DNA of 13,928 nucleotides from JBGLNJ01 sp964353405 (GTDB lineage: Bacteria > Chloroflexota > Anaerolineae > Fen-1058). Shown here piece by piece: positions 6,913 through 13,200 of the stretch. The position numbers were made by a program, and so were the translations under genes. Numbering within the stretch: the stretch's first letter is position 1; every line of letters begins with the position of its first letter. Location: positions 1 through 13,928 of the forward strand of contig CAYGWJ010000253.1 of assembly GCA_964353405.1 (NCBI GenBank), read 5' to 3'. The notes under the pieces are model-generated. The model saw only the letters and a list, made by a program, of their open reading frames with translations, did no database searches and was not told the origin of the DNA.

Positions 6913-8430
6913 GGCCGGGTTGACGTGCGCCTGGAAAAAGATGGCTGCCTGCATCATGTAGGTCGCGACCGGCAGCGAGATCGCCGCGAGCAATCCCAAA
7001 CTCCGACTGCGGTAGTGAATCGCTCCCCAGCCAAAGATGAACCCGCCCAGCCACCAGTTGACCGTCATGGCGTAATGCAATGTGTCAAAGGTGTGACGAC
7101 CCATGTATCGCCCGCCCAAGCTCAACGGCATCAGCACGCCGGCGGTCATCAACGCAAGATGGCGGAACGGCTCGGCCAGCACGCGCCACGCACTCGCCTT
7201 GGATGTGCGATTGAGCGCGGCGGCCATCCACATGACGCCAACGGCTAGCATTGAAAGAGCGGCTGAGCGCCAATCAAGTGAGAGGCCAAACGATTGATAG
7301 CCTATCGCCACCCAGGCGAGGGCGGCGCTGCCGGCGGCCAGGCCGACCAGATAGCCAAACAGCGCGGCTTGCGTGCGGAGCGTGATCCAGATATAGGCGG
7401 TCAAGCAGATGAGAGACGTCAATAGCCAGAAAGTCGGGCCGTACTCGGTCGGGATGCGAAAATTGACATAGACCGTATAAAAGTCTACCGGGATAAGCAA
7501 GGCCGCAATCGCCGTCAGCGCAATGCCGGAGCGATACATGCGCGTCTTGTTGCGGACGTACCAGCCCAGTCCCAAAAAGGTCAGCATAAAAGCCGTCGGG
7601 ATGGCGACGCGCACCGGAGCGGAAAAATCGCGCCAGCCCCAGACGACAAACGAGATGGCCGCCGAGAAAAGCAAAAAGATGCCCAAAAAGAGCATCGCCT
7701 GCAGCGTGCGCTCGGAGAGCAGTGTGCGCCATAGCCAGTCGCGGAAGGGAAGGTGTGGAGCCGGCGGCATTGGCGGTGGCTGCGCTGGCGCTTGTACGGC
7801 TGGCCTGGCCGAAGGTTGTTCCACGGTGGGTTCAGGCGCCACAGCCTTACGCACGCCGAGCGCAATTTCCGATTTTTCTTTTGCAGCGATGACCGGAGCG
7901 CGGGCTGCTTTTTCCGCCTCGGGCGAGACAAAGCCACCCGGTTGGCTCAGGCTATCCATCGCTTGCAGAAGGAAATCGCTCAACGCCAGACGTTGAGTAT
8001 CAGTCTGAGGATAGTCGGGGCGAGTGTGGCCTTCCAGTTGTTCGAGCAGGTCGTCTACCTGATCGCTCAACTGGTCAACCAACGGCTGCGCAGCGGCGGA
8101 ATCGAGCCAGCCCGCCTCTCTCCACTCGCCCATCTTTTCGAGCAGCGCCTGGCGATGAAAGAGGTCAGGCCATGCCTGCCGGGCCTGGTCTCGAGTGAAC
8201 GGCGAAAGACGCAGGCCCAGCTCGATTTCCAGCTCGCGCTGGCGGGCAGTATATTTCTGGCGAAGGCCATGCCGGATCTCGCCGGAAATCGTCGTCCATC
8301 TGACGAGTTCATCCAGAAGCCAGTTGACGTGCGCCAGTTCTTCGATCAAGGCGGGATCGCCCTTGAACTGGCAATGGGGACAAGGCTCGGCTAGACTGAA
8401 GATGGGTTCGTCGCAACTGATACAGCGCAT
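6910..8430 (-). CDS. Zinc-ribbon membrane protein, N-terminal part of a probable giant membrane protein
   Basis: 506 residues. Residues 1-20 form a zinc ribbon with C3-x2-C6 and C17-x2-C20 (MRCISCDEPI, EPCPHCQ). Residues about 25-190 are soluble and helical, with a charged coiled-coil-like part rich in Leu, Glu and Arg. Residues 195-228 are a Pro/Ala/Glu linker (PAQPPPMPPAPHLP). From about 240 on there are some nine membrane helices, the first beginning LSERTLQAMLFLGIFLLFSA. The order zinc ribbon, helical region, linker, many helices matches large DUF2157- or SCO7613-like membrane proteins of unknown function; this match is by architecture. The start was chosen at ATG 8430 because GAGG lies 6-9 nt upstream and the zinc ribbon begins at once. 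The frame is open up to 8598, but that part has no ribosome site and lies upstream of the promoter. It ends at TAG 6912-6910, with the same frame continuing into the 1423-residue protein. It would sit in the cytoplasmic membrane with the ribbon inside. Confidence 0.82.
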   Translation of the reverse strand: MRCISCDEPIFSLAEPCPHCQFKGDPALIEELAHVNWLLDELVRWTTISGEIRHGLRQKYTARQRELEIELGLRLSPFTRDQARQAWPDLFHRQALLEKMGEWREAGWLDSAAAQPLVDQLSDQVDDLLEQLEGHTRPDYPQTDTQRLALSDFLLQAMDSLSQPGGFVSPEAEKAARAPVIAAKEKSEIALGVRKAVAPEPTVEQPSARPAVQAPAQPPPMPPAPHLPFRDWLWRTLLSERTLQAMLFLGIFLLFSAAISFVVWGWRDFSAPVRVAIPTAFMLTFLGLGWYVRNKTRMYRSGIALTAIAALLIPVDFYTVYVNFRIPTEYGPTFWLLTSLICLTAYIWITLRTQAALFGYLVGLAAGSAALAWVAIGYQSFGLSLDWRSAALSMLAVGVMWMAAALNRTSKASAWRVLAEPFRHLALMTAGVLMPLSLGGRYMGRHTFDTLHYAMTVNWWLGGFIFGWGAIHYRSRSLGLLAAISLPVATYMMQAAIFFQAHVNPA

Positions 8431-8476
8431 GCCGCCCTCAACGACACATTCCGCCAGAACGTCTACGCAGCCTCCA

Positions 8477-8493
8477 CTACAAGTACATTGTAG
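8477..8493. promoter_or_regulatory. 17-nt palindrome over the -10 region, possible operator
   Basis: CTACAA (8477-8482), GTACA, TTGTAG (8488-8493) form a perfect 6-bp inverted repeat overlapping the minus-strand -10 hexamer. The position and symmetry suit a dimeric repressor site. No regulator is visible in the window. Confidence 0.3.
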
Positions 8494-8516
8494 CACGAAT
8501 GGGCCAGAAAACACAA
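8487..8516 (-). promoter_or_regulatory. Sigma-70-like promoter for the zinc-ribbon/membrane gene cluster
   Basis: On the minus strand, TTGTGT (8516-8511), an 18-nt spacer, then TACAAT (8492-8487) preceded by TGC, which makes an extended -10. The -10 matches consensus at five of six positions; the -35 is poor. The predicted start is near 8480, giving a leader of about 50 nt before ATG 8430. Confidence 0.5.
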
Positions 8517-8532
8517 CTATTCTAGCTAAAAA

Positions 8533-8615
8533 CCTATCCGAAAACCTCCGGAGTGCGGACTTTAGTCCGCGTGGGGAAAGGCAGGCTGAAGCCTGCACTC
8601 CAGTTTTCGGATAGG
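8533..8615. repeat. REP doublet 1 (REPIN/MITE-like) with 13-bp outer inverted repeat
   Basis: The outer arms CCTATCCGAAAAC (8533-8545) and GTTTTCGGATAGG (8603-8615) are perfect inverted repeats. Inside, GGAG (8550-8553) precedes hairpin GCGGACT/AGTCCGC (8555-8570). The mirror copy is hairpin GCAGGCT/AGCCTGC (8581-8596) followed by CTCC (8598-8601). The two halves are the same sequence inverted, with paired stem changes, which is the REPIN arrangement. No clear target duplication flanks it. Confidence 0.75.
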
Positions 8616-8690
8616 CTCAAAGGCCTTTGTCCTGTCCATGCCTCAAGGACGCCTGCCCGTGCACTCTAGTGCATGGTGCGAGCCGAATCG

Positions 8691-8784
8691 CTGGTGACTA
8701 CCCACAACTACGTGGAGTCCTCAACTTGTTGAGGCAGTGGCCCGAACAAGTTCGGAAGTCCGATAAGATGTGGGTAATCACCAG
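8691..8784. repeat. REP doublet 2 with 16-bp outer inverted repeat
   Basis: The outer arms CTGGTGACTACCCACA (8691-8706) and TGTGGGTAATCACCAG (8769-8784) pair with one mismatch. Inside, GGAG (8714-8717) precedes hairpin CCTCAAC/GTTGAGG (8719-8734), and a mirror hairpin CCGAAC/GTTCGG (8742-8755) is followed by GTCC (8758-8761), a degenerate head. Both hairpins share the AACTTGTT core. Confidence 0.7.
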
Positions 8785-8793
8785 GGATCGGAG

Positions 8794-8822
8794 TTGACGC
8801 TTTCTGTCGTTCATGGTAGATT
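8794..8822 (+). promoter_or_regulatory. Sigma-70-like plus-strand promoter
   Basis: TTGACG (8794-8799), a 17-nt spacer, TAGATT (8817-8822) preceded by TGG. The -35 matches five of six positions and the -10 four of six with an extended TG. The predicted start near 8829 lies right before an intrinsic terminator and 215 nt before the hydrolase gene. Confidence 0.45.
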
Positions 8823-8832
8823 TACGCTCGTC

Positions 8833-8876
8833 CTCGCCGACCACATCGCTCCCGCGAGTTGTTCGGCGAGTTTTTT
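8833..8876 (+). terminator. Intrinsic terminator or leader attenuator
   Basis: CTCGCCGA (8833-8840) pairs perfectly with TCGGCGAG (8863-8870), directly followed by TTTTTT (8871-8876). The 22-nt loop contains a smaller CGC/GCG pairing. It has the classic form of an intrinsic terminator on the plus strand, yet no plus-strand gene ends here. It could end a very short RNA from the promoter at 8794 or attenuate transcription toward the hydrolase gene. Confidence 0.6.
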
Positions 8877-8880
8877 GTAG

Positions 8881-8983
8881 GCGCGCCCAAGTGATGGGAT
8901 ACCGTAGGGCGGCTTTCCATAGCCGCCCCAAGAGGCAGGTATGGAAACCTGCCCTACACACGCACCCCATCGGATTGGTGCGC
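8881..8983. repeat. REP doublet 3 nested in a larger imperfect inverted repeat
   Basis: The core at 8904-8957 is GTAG, hairpin GGCGGCT-TTCCAT-AGCCGCC (8908-8927), mirror hairpin GGCAGGT-ATGGAA-ACCTGCC (8934-8953) and CTAC. Even the loops are reverse complements of each other, while the stems differ by paired changes. Outside the core, the 18-nt arms 8881-8898 and 8966-8983 match at 13 of 18 positions (GATGGG/CCCATC perfectly), so the whole 103 bp is one nested palindrome. Confidence 0.72.
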
Positions 8984-8996
8984 TAACAGTTTTTTT
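8961..8996 (+). terminator. Second hairpin followed by T7, weak terminator candidate
   Basis: CGCACC (8961-8966) and GGTGCG (8977-8982) form a 6-bp stem, then seven bases, then TTTTTTT (8990-8996). It lies at the right edge of REP doublet 3 and 47 nt before the hydrolase ATG. The gap between stem and T-tract is longer than ideal. Confidence 0.35.
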
Positions 8997-9005
8997 ATCG
9001 TCTTC

Positions 9006-9024
9006 GGCTCGCCTCAGGCGAGCC
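9006..9024 (+). promoter_or_regulatory. Hairpin beside the hydrolase ribosome binding site
   Basis: GGCTCGCC (9006-9013), loop TCA, GGCGAGCC (9017-9024) form a perfect 8-bp stem. It ends 9 nt before the strong Shine-Dalgarno AGGAGGAG (9034-9041), which leads to ATG 9044 with close spacing. It may stabilise the 5' end of the mRNA or modulate translation. Confidence 0.45.
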
Positions 9025-9043
9025 GATTCAGTCAGGAGGAGAA

Positions 9044-10078
9044 ATGTCCGATCAAGAGAAGGTTGGAAAACCAGATGAAGGTCTGCGGCAGTATCTGATT
9101 GAAGAGTTTCTCGAGGACTATCAACACGGCCAGATGACACGGCGCGATGCGCTCAAGCGGATTGCCGGCATTGTGGGGAGCCTGGTATTAGCCGAAAACC
9201 TGTTGGCCGCCTGTGCGCCTGCGGCTGCGCCAACTGCGCCCGCGCTCATGGCAACGACTGCACCCACCCAGCCGCCTGCGACCCCGGCGCCGCCGACAGC
9301 CGCGCCCGCGCCACCGACCTCTGCGCCCACGGCGACCACAGCCTCGAGCGGCGCAACGGGCATCACCGTCCGCCCGGATGATCCTGCGCTTGAAGCCGGC
9401 CCGGTCCAGTTTCCGGGTCAAGGCGCGACGATTCTGGGCTACCTCGCCCGGCCCAAAGGCAATGGCCCCTTCCCGGCCGTGCTGGTGTGCCACGAAAATC
9501 GCGGACTGCTGGAACACATCAAAGACGTCGCGCGCCGCGCCGCCAAGGCCGGTTACGTGGGCCTGGCGGTTGATCTGTTATCTCGTCAGGGTGGGATAGA
9601 CAAAATAAGCGATGCCGCTCTGGTGCCGGGCCTGCTGGCGAACGCGCCAGCACAGCAACTCGTCCAGGATTTCCGCGATGGCGTGACGTATCTGCAGAGA
9701 CAATCGTTTGTCGCTAAAGACCGCGTCGGCATGGTAGGCTTTTGCTTCGGCGGCGGCGTCACTTGGCGCTGCGCGACACAAATCCCGGAGCTCAAAGCAG
9801 CGGCGCCCTTCTACGGACCCAATCCTCCGCTCGAAGACGTGCCCAACATTCAAGCCGCCGTACTGGCGATGTACGGCGCACTGGATACACGTATCACTTC
9901 AGGCGCTGCCGCCATCGAGGCAGCGATGAAGCAGAACAACAAGACGTTTGACAAGATCATCTACCCGAACGCCAACCATGCCTTCTTCAATGACACCGGG
10001 GCCAACTACAATTCACAGGCCGCGCAGGATGCCTGGGCCAAGACGCTGGCCTGGTTCGACAAATACCTCAAAGCCTGA
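9044..10078 (+). CDS. Dienelactone hydrolase family protein, Tat-type lipoprotein
   Basis: 344 residues. The N-terminus has a cytoplasmic stretch, a twin-arginine motif TRRDALKRI (R33, R34), a short hydrophobic stretch and a lipobox LLAAC with C57, so the protein is predicted to be Tat-exported and lipid-anchored outside. Residues 58-105 are an Ala/Pro/Thr linker. The alpha/beta hydrolase domain (about 107-344) carries the dienelactone hydrolase signature: CHENRGL (E151), the nucleophile in GFCFGGG (C234), D281 in GALDTRI and H312 in NANHAFFND. The triad is thus Cys-Asp-His. Members hydrolyse lactones or esters; the substrate here is unknown, and location outside the cell argues against the classical chloroaromatic pathway. 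The start is fixed by AGGAGGAG 2-9 nt upstream and by the signal. It ends at TGA 10076-10078. Similar secreted forms are common in Chloroflexota and Cyanobacteria, from general knowledge. It is not obviously in an operon with mfd, which has its own promoter candidate. Confidence 0.92.
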   Translation: MSDQEKVGKPDEGLRQYLIEEFLEDYQHGQMTRRDALKRIAGIVGSLVLAENLLAACAPAAAPTAPALMATTAPTQPPATPAPPTAAPAPPTSAPTATTASSGATGITVRPDDPALEAGPVQFPGQGATILGYLARPKGNGPFPAVLVCHENRGLLEHIKDVARRAAKAGYVGLAVDLLSRQGGIDKISDAALVPGLLANAPAQQLVQDFRDGVTYLQRQSFVAKDRVGMVGFCFGGGVTWRCATQIPELKAAAPFYGPNPPLEDVPNIQAAVLAMYGALDTRITSGAAAIEAAMKQNNKTFDKIIYPNANHAFFNDTGANYNSQAAQDAWAKTLAWFDKYLKA

Positions 10079-10080
10079 AG

Positions 10081-10106
10081 GGTCTCTACAACGCAAGGCA
10101 GAGACC
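10081..10106 (+). terminator. Hairpin after the hydrolase gene, possible terminator without T-tract
   Basis: GGTCTCT (10081-10087) pairs with AGAGACC (10100-10106) across a 12-nt loop, two bases after the hydrolase stop codon. No T-tract follows, so it may only protect the 3' end. Confidence 0.35.
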
Positions 10107-10176
10107 TTGACTGCGTTCAGCATGACACACGAGCAGTTACAGCGGCACAAGGACAATTGACCTTGCGCCGCTTTGA

Positions 10177-10207
10177 TTTTCAATCCCGCCTCATTCTGTG
10201 GTATCAT
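10177..10207 (+). promoter_or_regulatory. Extended -10 promoter candidate for mfd
   Basis: TATCAT (10202-10207) preceded by TGG (10199-10201) forms an extended -10 matching five of six positions. A weak -35, TTTTCA (10177-10182), lies 19 nt upstream. The predicted start near 10214 gives a leader of about 57 nt. Confidence 0.4.
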
Positions 10208-10270
10208 AGATGCTTTGGCGGCTCGTCCCGCCCCGGCCCATCACCGATCAGTGACCACTGGAAGTGTGCC

Positions 10271-13200
10271 ATGAACCTATCCGGACTCTTGCCGCTCTTG
10301 AAGAACAACCTGGCTTACCGGGCGCTCCTCGACGAATTGAAGGCACATCATCGCGGCGAGCGAACACTGCCGCTCATACGCGCGGCACGCCCTTATTTGT
10401 TGGCCGCGCTGTCCGGCGAGTTGTCCAGGCCGCTCGTCGTCGTCACCGGCAAGGTAGAAACGGCGGGCGCGCTGGTGGATGCGCTGCGCGCCTACACGGG
10501 CGATCCTTCTCGCGTGATGCGCTTTCCCGAGCCGCCCGTCCTGCTCTACGAGCGCGCACCGTGGCCGCGTGAAGTCGTGTGCGACCGATTGGCTGTGCTG
10601 GCTGCCCTGGCCACGCCCGCCTCTCCGCCCACGCGCCCGCCGATGGTCGTGGCATCCGTCCGCGCGTTGATGCAGCGCACACTGCCTCCTCGCTCGTTCC
10701 GCGCCAATCTCCGCACGCTCAAGAAGGGACAAAACATTGGCGTGGGCAAGACCCTTTTGGCATGGATGGCGATGGGCTATGAGCGCGCCGCCGTCGTGGA
10801 AGCGCCAGGGCAGTTTTCCGCGCGCGGCGGCATCCTCGATATTTTTCCGCCCTCATCGCCCTACCCCATCCGCATCGAGTTGTTCGGCGAAGAGATCGAA
10901 AGCCTGCGCAAGTTTGACCCTGGCCTTCAGCGCTCGCAAGACGCGCTCGACCAGGCCGTCATCACGCCCGCCAGTGAAGCGATGGCCCGACACGGTCAGC
11001 AGGCCGCCAGGCACATCGGCGAGTGGGACACCAGTCACCTGCCTGAAGACATCGCCTCGACCCTGGAGCGCGACCTCGCCGCGCTGCAAAACGGCGACCC
11101 GTTCACCGGCATCGAGTCTTACCTGCCGTACTTTTACTCTGAACCCGCCAGCCTGCTGGATTACGTCGGAGGGGTCGAAGAAGATGGATTGATGGCAGTT
11201 GACGAGCCGGGCGAAGTGGCCGATATGTGGACCGAGCTGGAAGAGCAGGCTGTCGAGCTGCGCAATCAAGCCGGGGAAGCCGGCACGCTCCCGCCCAATT
11301 ATCCTCTGCCCTATATCACGTGGGACGAGTGGAGCGAAACGCTGGCGCATCACCGCACACTCGCGCTGGGCGGCGAGCAAGACCTGGATCACCCTGACCC
11401 TTTGAGCACTGCGTTCACGCCGCCGCCGCGCTTTGGCGGCCAGCTCAAGCCGTTGCTCGACCACGTCATGCAATCGCGCACGATGGGTGACACGACCGTC
11501 GTCGTCACCCGTCAAGCTCAGCGCCTGGCCGAGTTGTGGGCCGAGCGCGAGCACTATACCGCGCCGCTCGCCGACATGGTTGAATCGCCGGAAGAGCACG
11601 AGGTCATCTTTGTACAGGGAGCCTTGCCCGATGGCTGGATGTTGAGAGTAGAGAGTAGTGTGTGGAAAGAAGGCGAACCTCCCACTCTCCACTTACCACT
11701 TACCACTCTCCACCTGCTCACTGACGGAGAGATATTTGGTTGGGTGCGCCCTCAGCCGCGACGCCGCGCCAGGCCCAAAGCCATCACGCCTGAAGCGTTC
11801 TTCTCCGACATGCAGCCCGGCGATTTCGTGGTGCACACCGAGCATGGCGTGGGCGCGTTTCAGGGACTCGTCACACTCACCGTCGAAGGCGTGAGCCGCG
11901 AATACCTGGCCGTGCAATACGCCGGGGCTGACCGGCTTTACGTCCCGATTCACCAGGCTGACCGGCTTTCCAAGTACATCGGCTCGGAGGATCGCCCGCC
12001 TGCGCTGCAGCGGCTGGGCACGGCGGAATGGGAGCACGTCAAAGCGCGCGCGCAAGCCGCCGCCGCCGAGGTCGCCAAAGAGCTGCTCGACCTGTATGCG
12101 GCGCGTGAACTCGTCGCCGGTTACACTTTCAGCCGCGACTCGGCGTGGCAGCAGGAACTAGAAGCGTCGTTCCCGTACGTCGAGACCGAAGACCAACTGC
12201 GCGCGATCGAACAAGTCAAGTCCGACCTCGAGCGCCCGCGCCCGATGGATCGCCTCATCTGCGGCGACGTGGGCTATGGCAAGACCGAGGTGGCGCTGCG
12301 CGCCGCGTTCAAGGCCGTGCAAGATGGCAAGCAAGTCGCCATGCTGGTGCCGACGACGGTGTTGGCGCAGCAGCATTTCGGCACCTTCCAATCGCGGCTG
12401 GCGCCGTTTCCCGTGGCGGTCGAGATGCTCAGTCGCTTCCGCTCGCCCAGGGAACAGCGCGCCATCCTCGAACGGCTGCGCCAGGGACAGGTGGACATTG
12501 TCATCGGCACGCACCGCCTGCTGCAAAAGGACGTGCAGTTCAAAGACATGGGACTGCTGATCATTGACGAAGAACAGCGCTTTGGCGTGACGCACAAAGA
12601 ACTGCTCAAAAAGATGCGCACCGAAGTGGACGTGCTCACGCTCACCGCCACGCCCATCCCGCGCACGCTCTACATGTCGCTCACGGGCGTGCGCGACATT
12701 AGCACGATTGACACGCCGCCGGAGGAGCGCTTGCCCATCGCCACGTACGTCGGTCTATACGACGACCACCTCATCCGCTCGGCCATCCTGCGGGAGCTGG
12801 ACCGGGGCGGCCAGGTGTACTTTGTCCACAATCGCGTGCAGGGCATCGAGCAGGTGCGGCGGCGGCTGGCGCAGGTCGTGCCGGAAGCCAAGATCGCCAT
12901 CGGCCACGGTCAGATGGACGAAGACCAACTGGAAAAAGTGATGGTGGATTTTGTAGCCGGGCGCGTGGACGTTCTGCTGTGCACCTCCATCATCGAAAGT
13001 GGACTGGACATTCCCAACGCCAACACCCTCATCATCAATCGCGCCGACATGTTCGGGCTGGCGCAGCTCTATCAACTGCGCGGGCGCGTGGGGCGCGGCG
13101 CAACACGCGCTTACGCCTATCTCTTGTACGAAAGAGAAGCGCGCCTCACCGACGATGCGCGCAAGCGATTAGAGACGATCCGCGAGGCGACGGAACTCGG

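Larger units (their letters stand above)
8431..9043. other. Divergent intergenic region rich in palindromes, no convincing gene
   Basis: This 613-bp gap separates the zinc-ribbon gene from the hydrolase gene. Short reading frames cross it on both strands, but they run through palindromes and lack ribosome sites. It holds three REP doublets, a minus-strand promoter, a plus-strand promoter with an intrinsic terminator, a second hairpin with T7, small palindromes (AAAGGCCTTT at 8619-8628; TGCACT/AGTGCA at 8660-8673) and a hairpin before the hydrolase ribosome site. Confidence 0.8.

Noticed and set aside
781..7054. Many long open frames opposite or out of frame with the minus-strand genes, for example 781-1548 (+), 1567-2334 (+), 1637-2725 (-), 4450-5148 (+) and 6212-7054 (-).
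   Set aside because: They are Arg/Gln/His-rich, lack domains and ribosome sites, and lie wholly over well-supported membrane genes. High GC makes such shadows common.
8431..8598. An upstream extension of the zinc-ribbon gene by 56 codons.
   Set aside because: It runs through REP doublet 1 and the promoter. ATG 8430 has a ribosome site and starts directly at the zinc ribbon.
8533..8615. Doublet 1 as the end of a full insertion sequence.
   Set aside because: There is no transposase gene between or beside the arms and no clear target duplication. A small non-coding element fits better.
8533..8983. The hairpin cluster as a CRISPR array.
   Set aside because: The units differ in sequence, are inverted pairs and have no regular spacers.
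8698..9140. Minus-strand frames across the palindromic gap and a plus-strand frame from ATG 8814.
   Set aside because: They are made partly of REP hairpins and a terminator, have no ribosome site, and show no recognisable domain. A relic of a decayed gene (residues like AYKKLAEQLAGAM) cannot be excluded.
10157..10162. TTGACC as the -35 of mfd.
   Set aside because: No acceptable -10 lies 16-18 nt downstream; the extended -10 at 10199-10207 is too far away.
10157..10270. An upstream start for mfd at 10157.
   Set aside because: The extra 38 residues resemble no Mfd N-terminus and cover the promoter candidate. ATG 10271 has a GGAAG site and gives the normal length.
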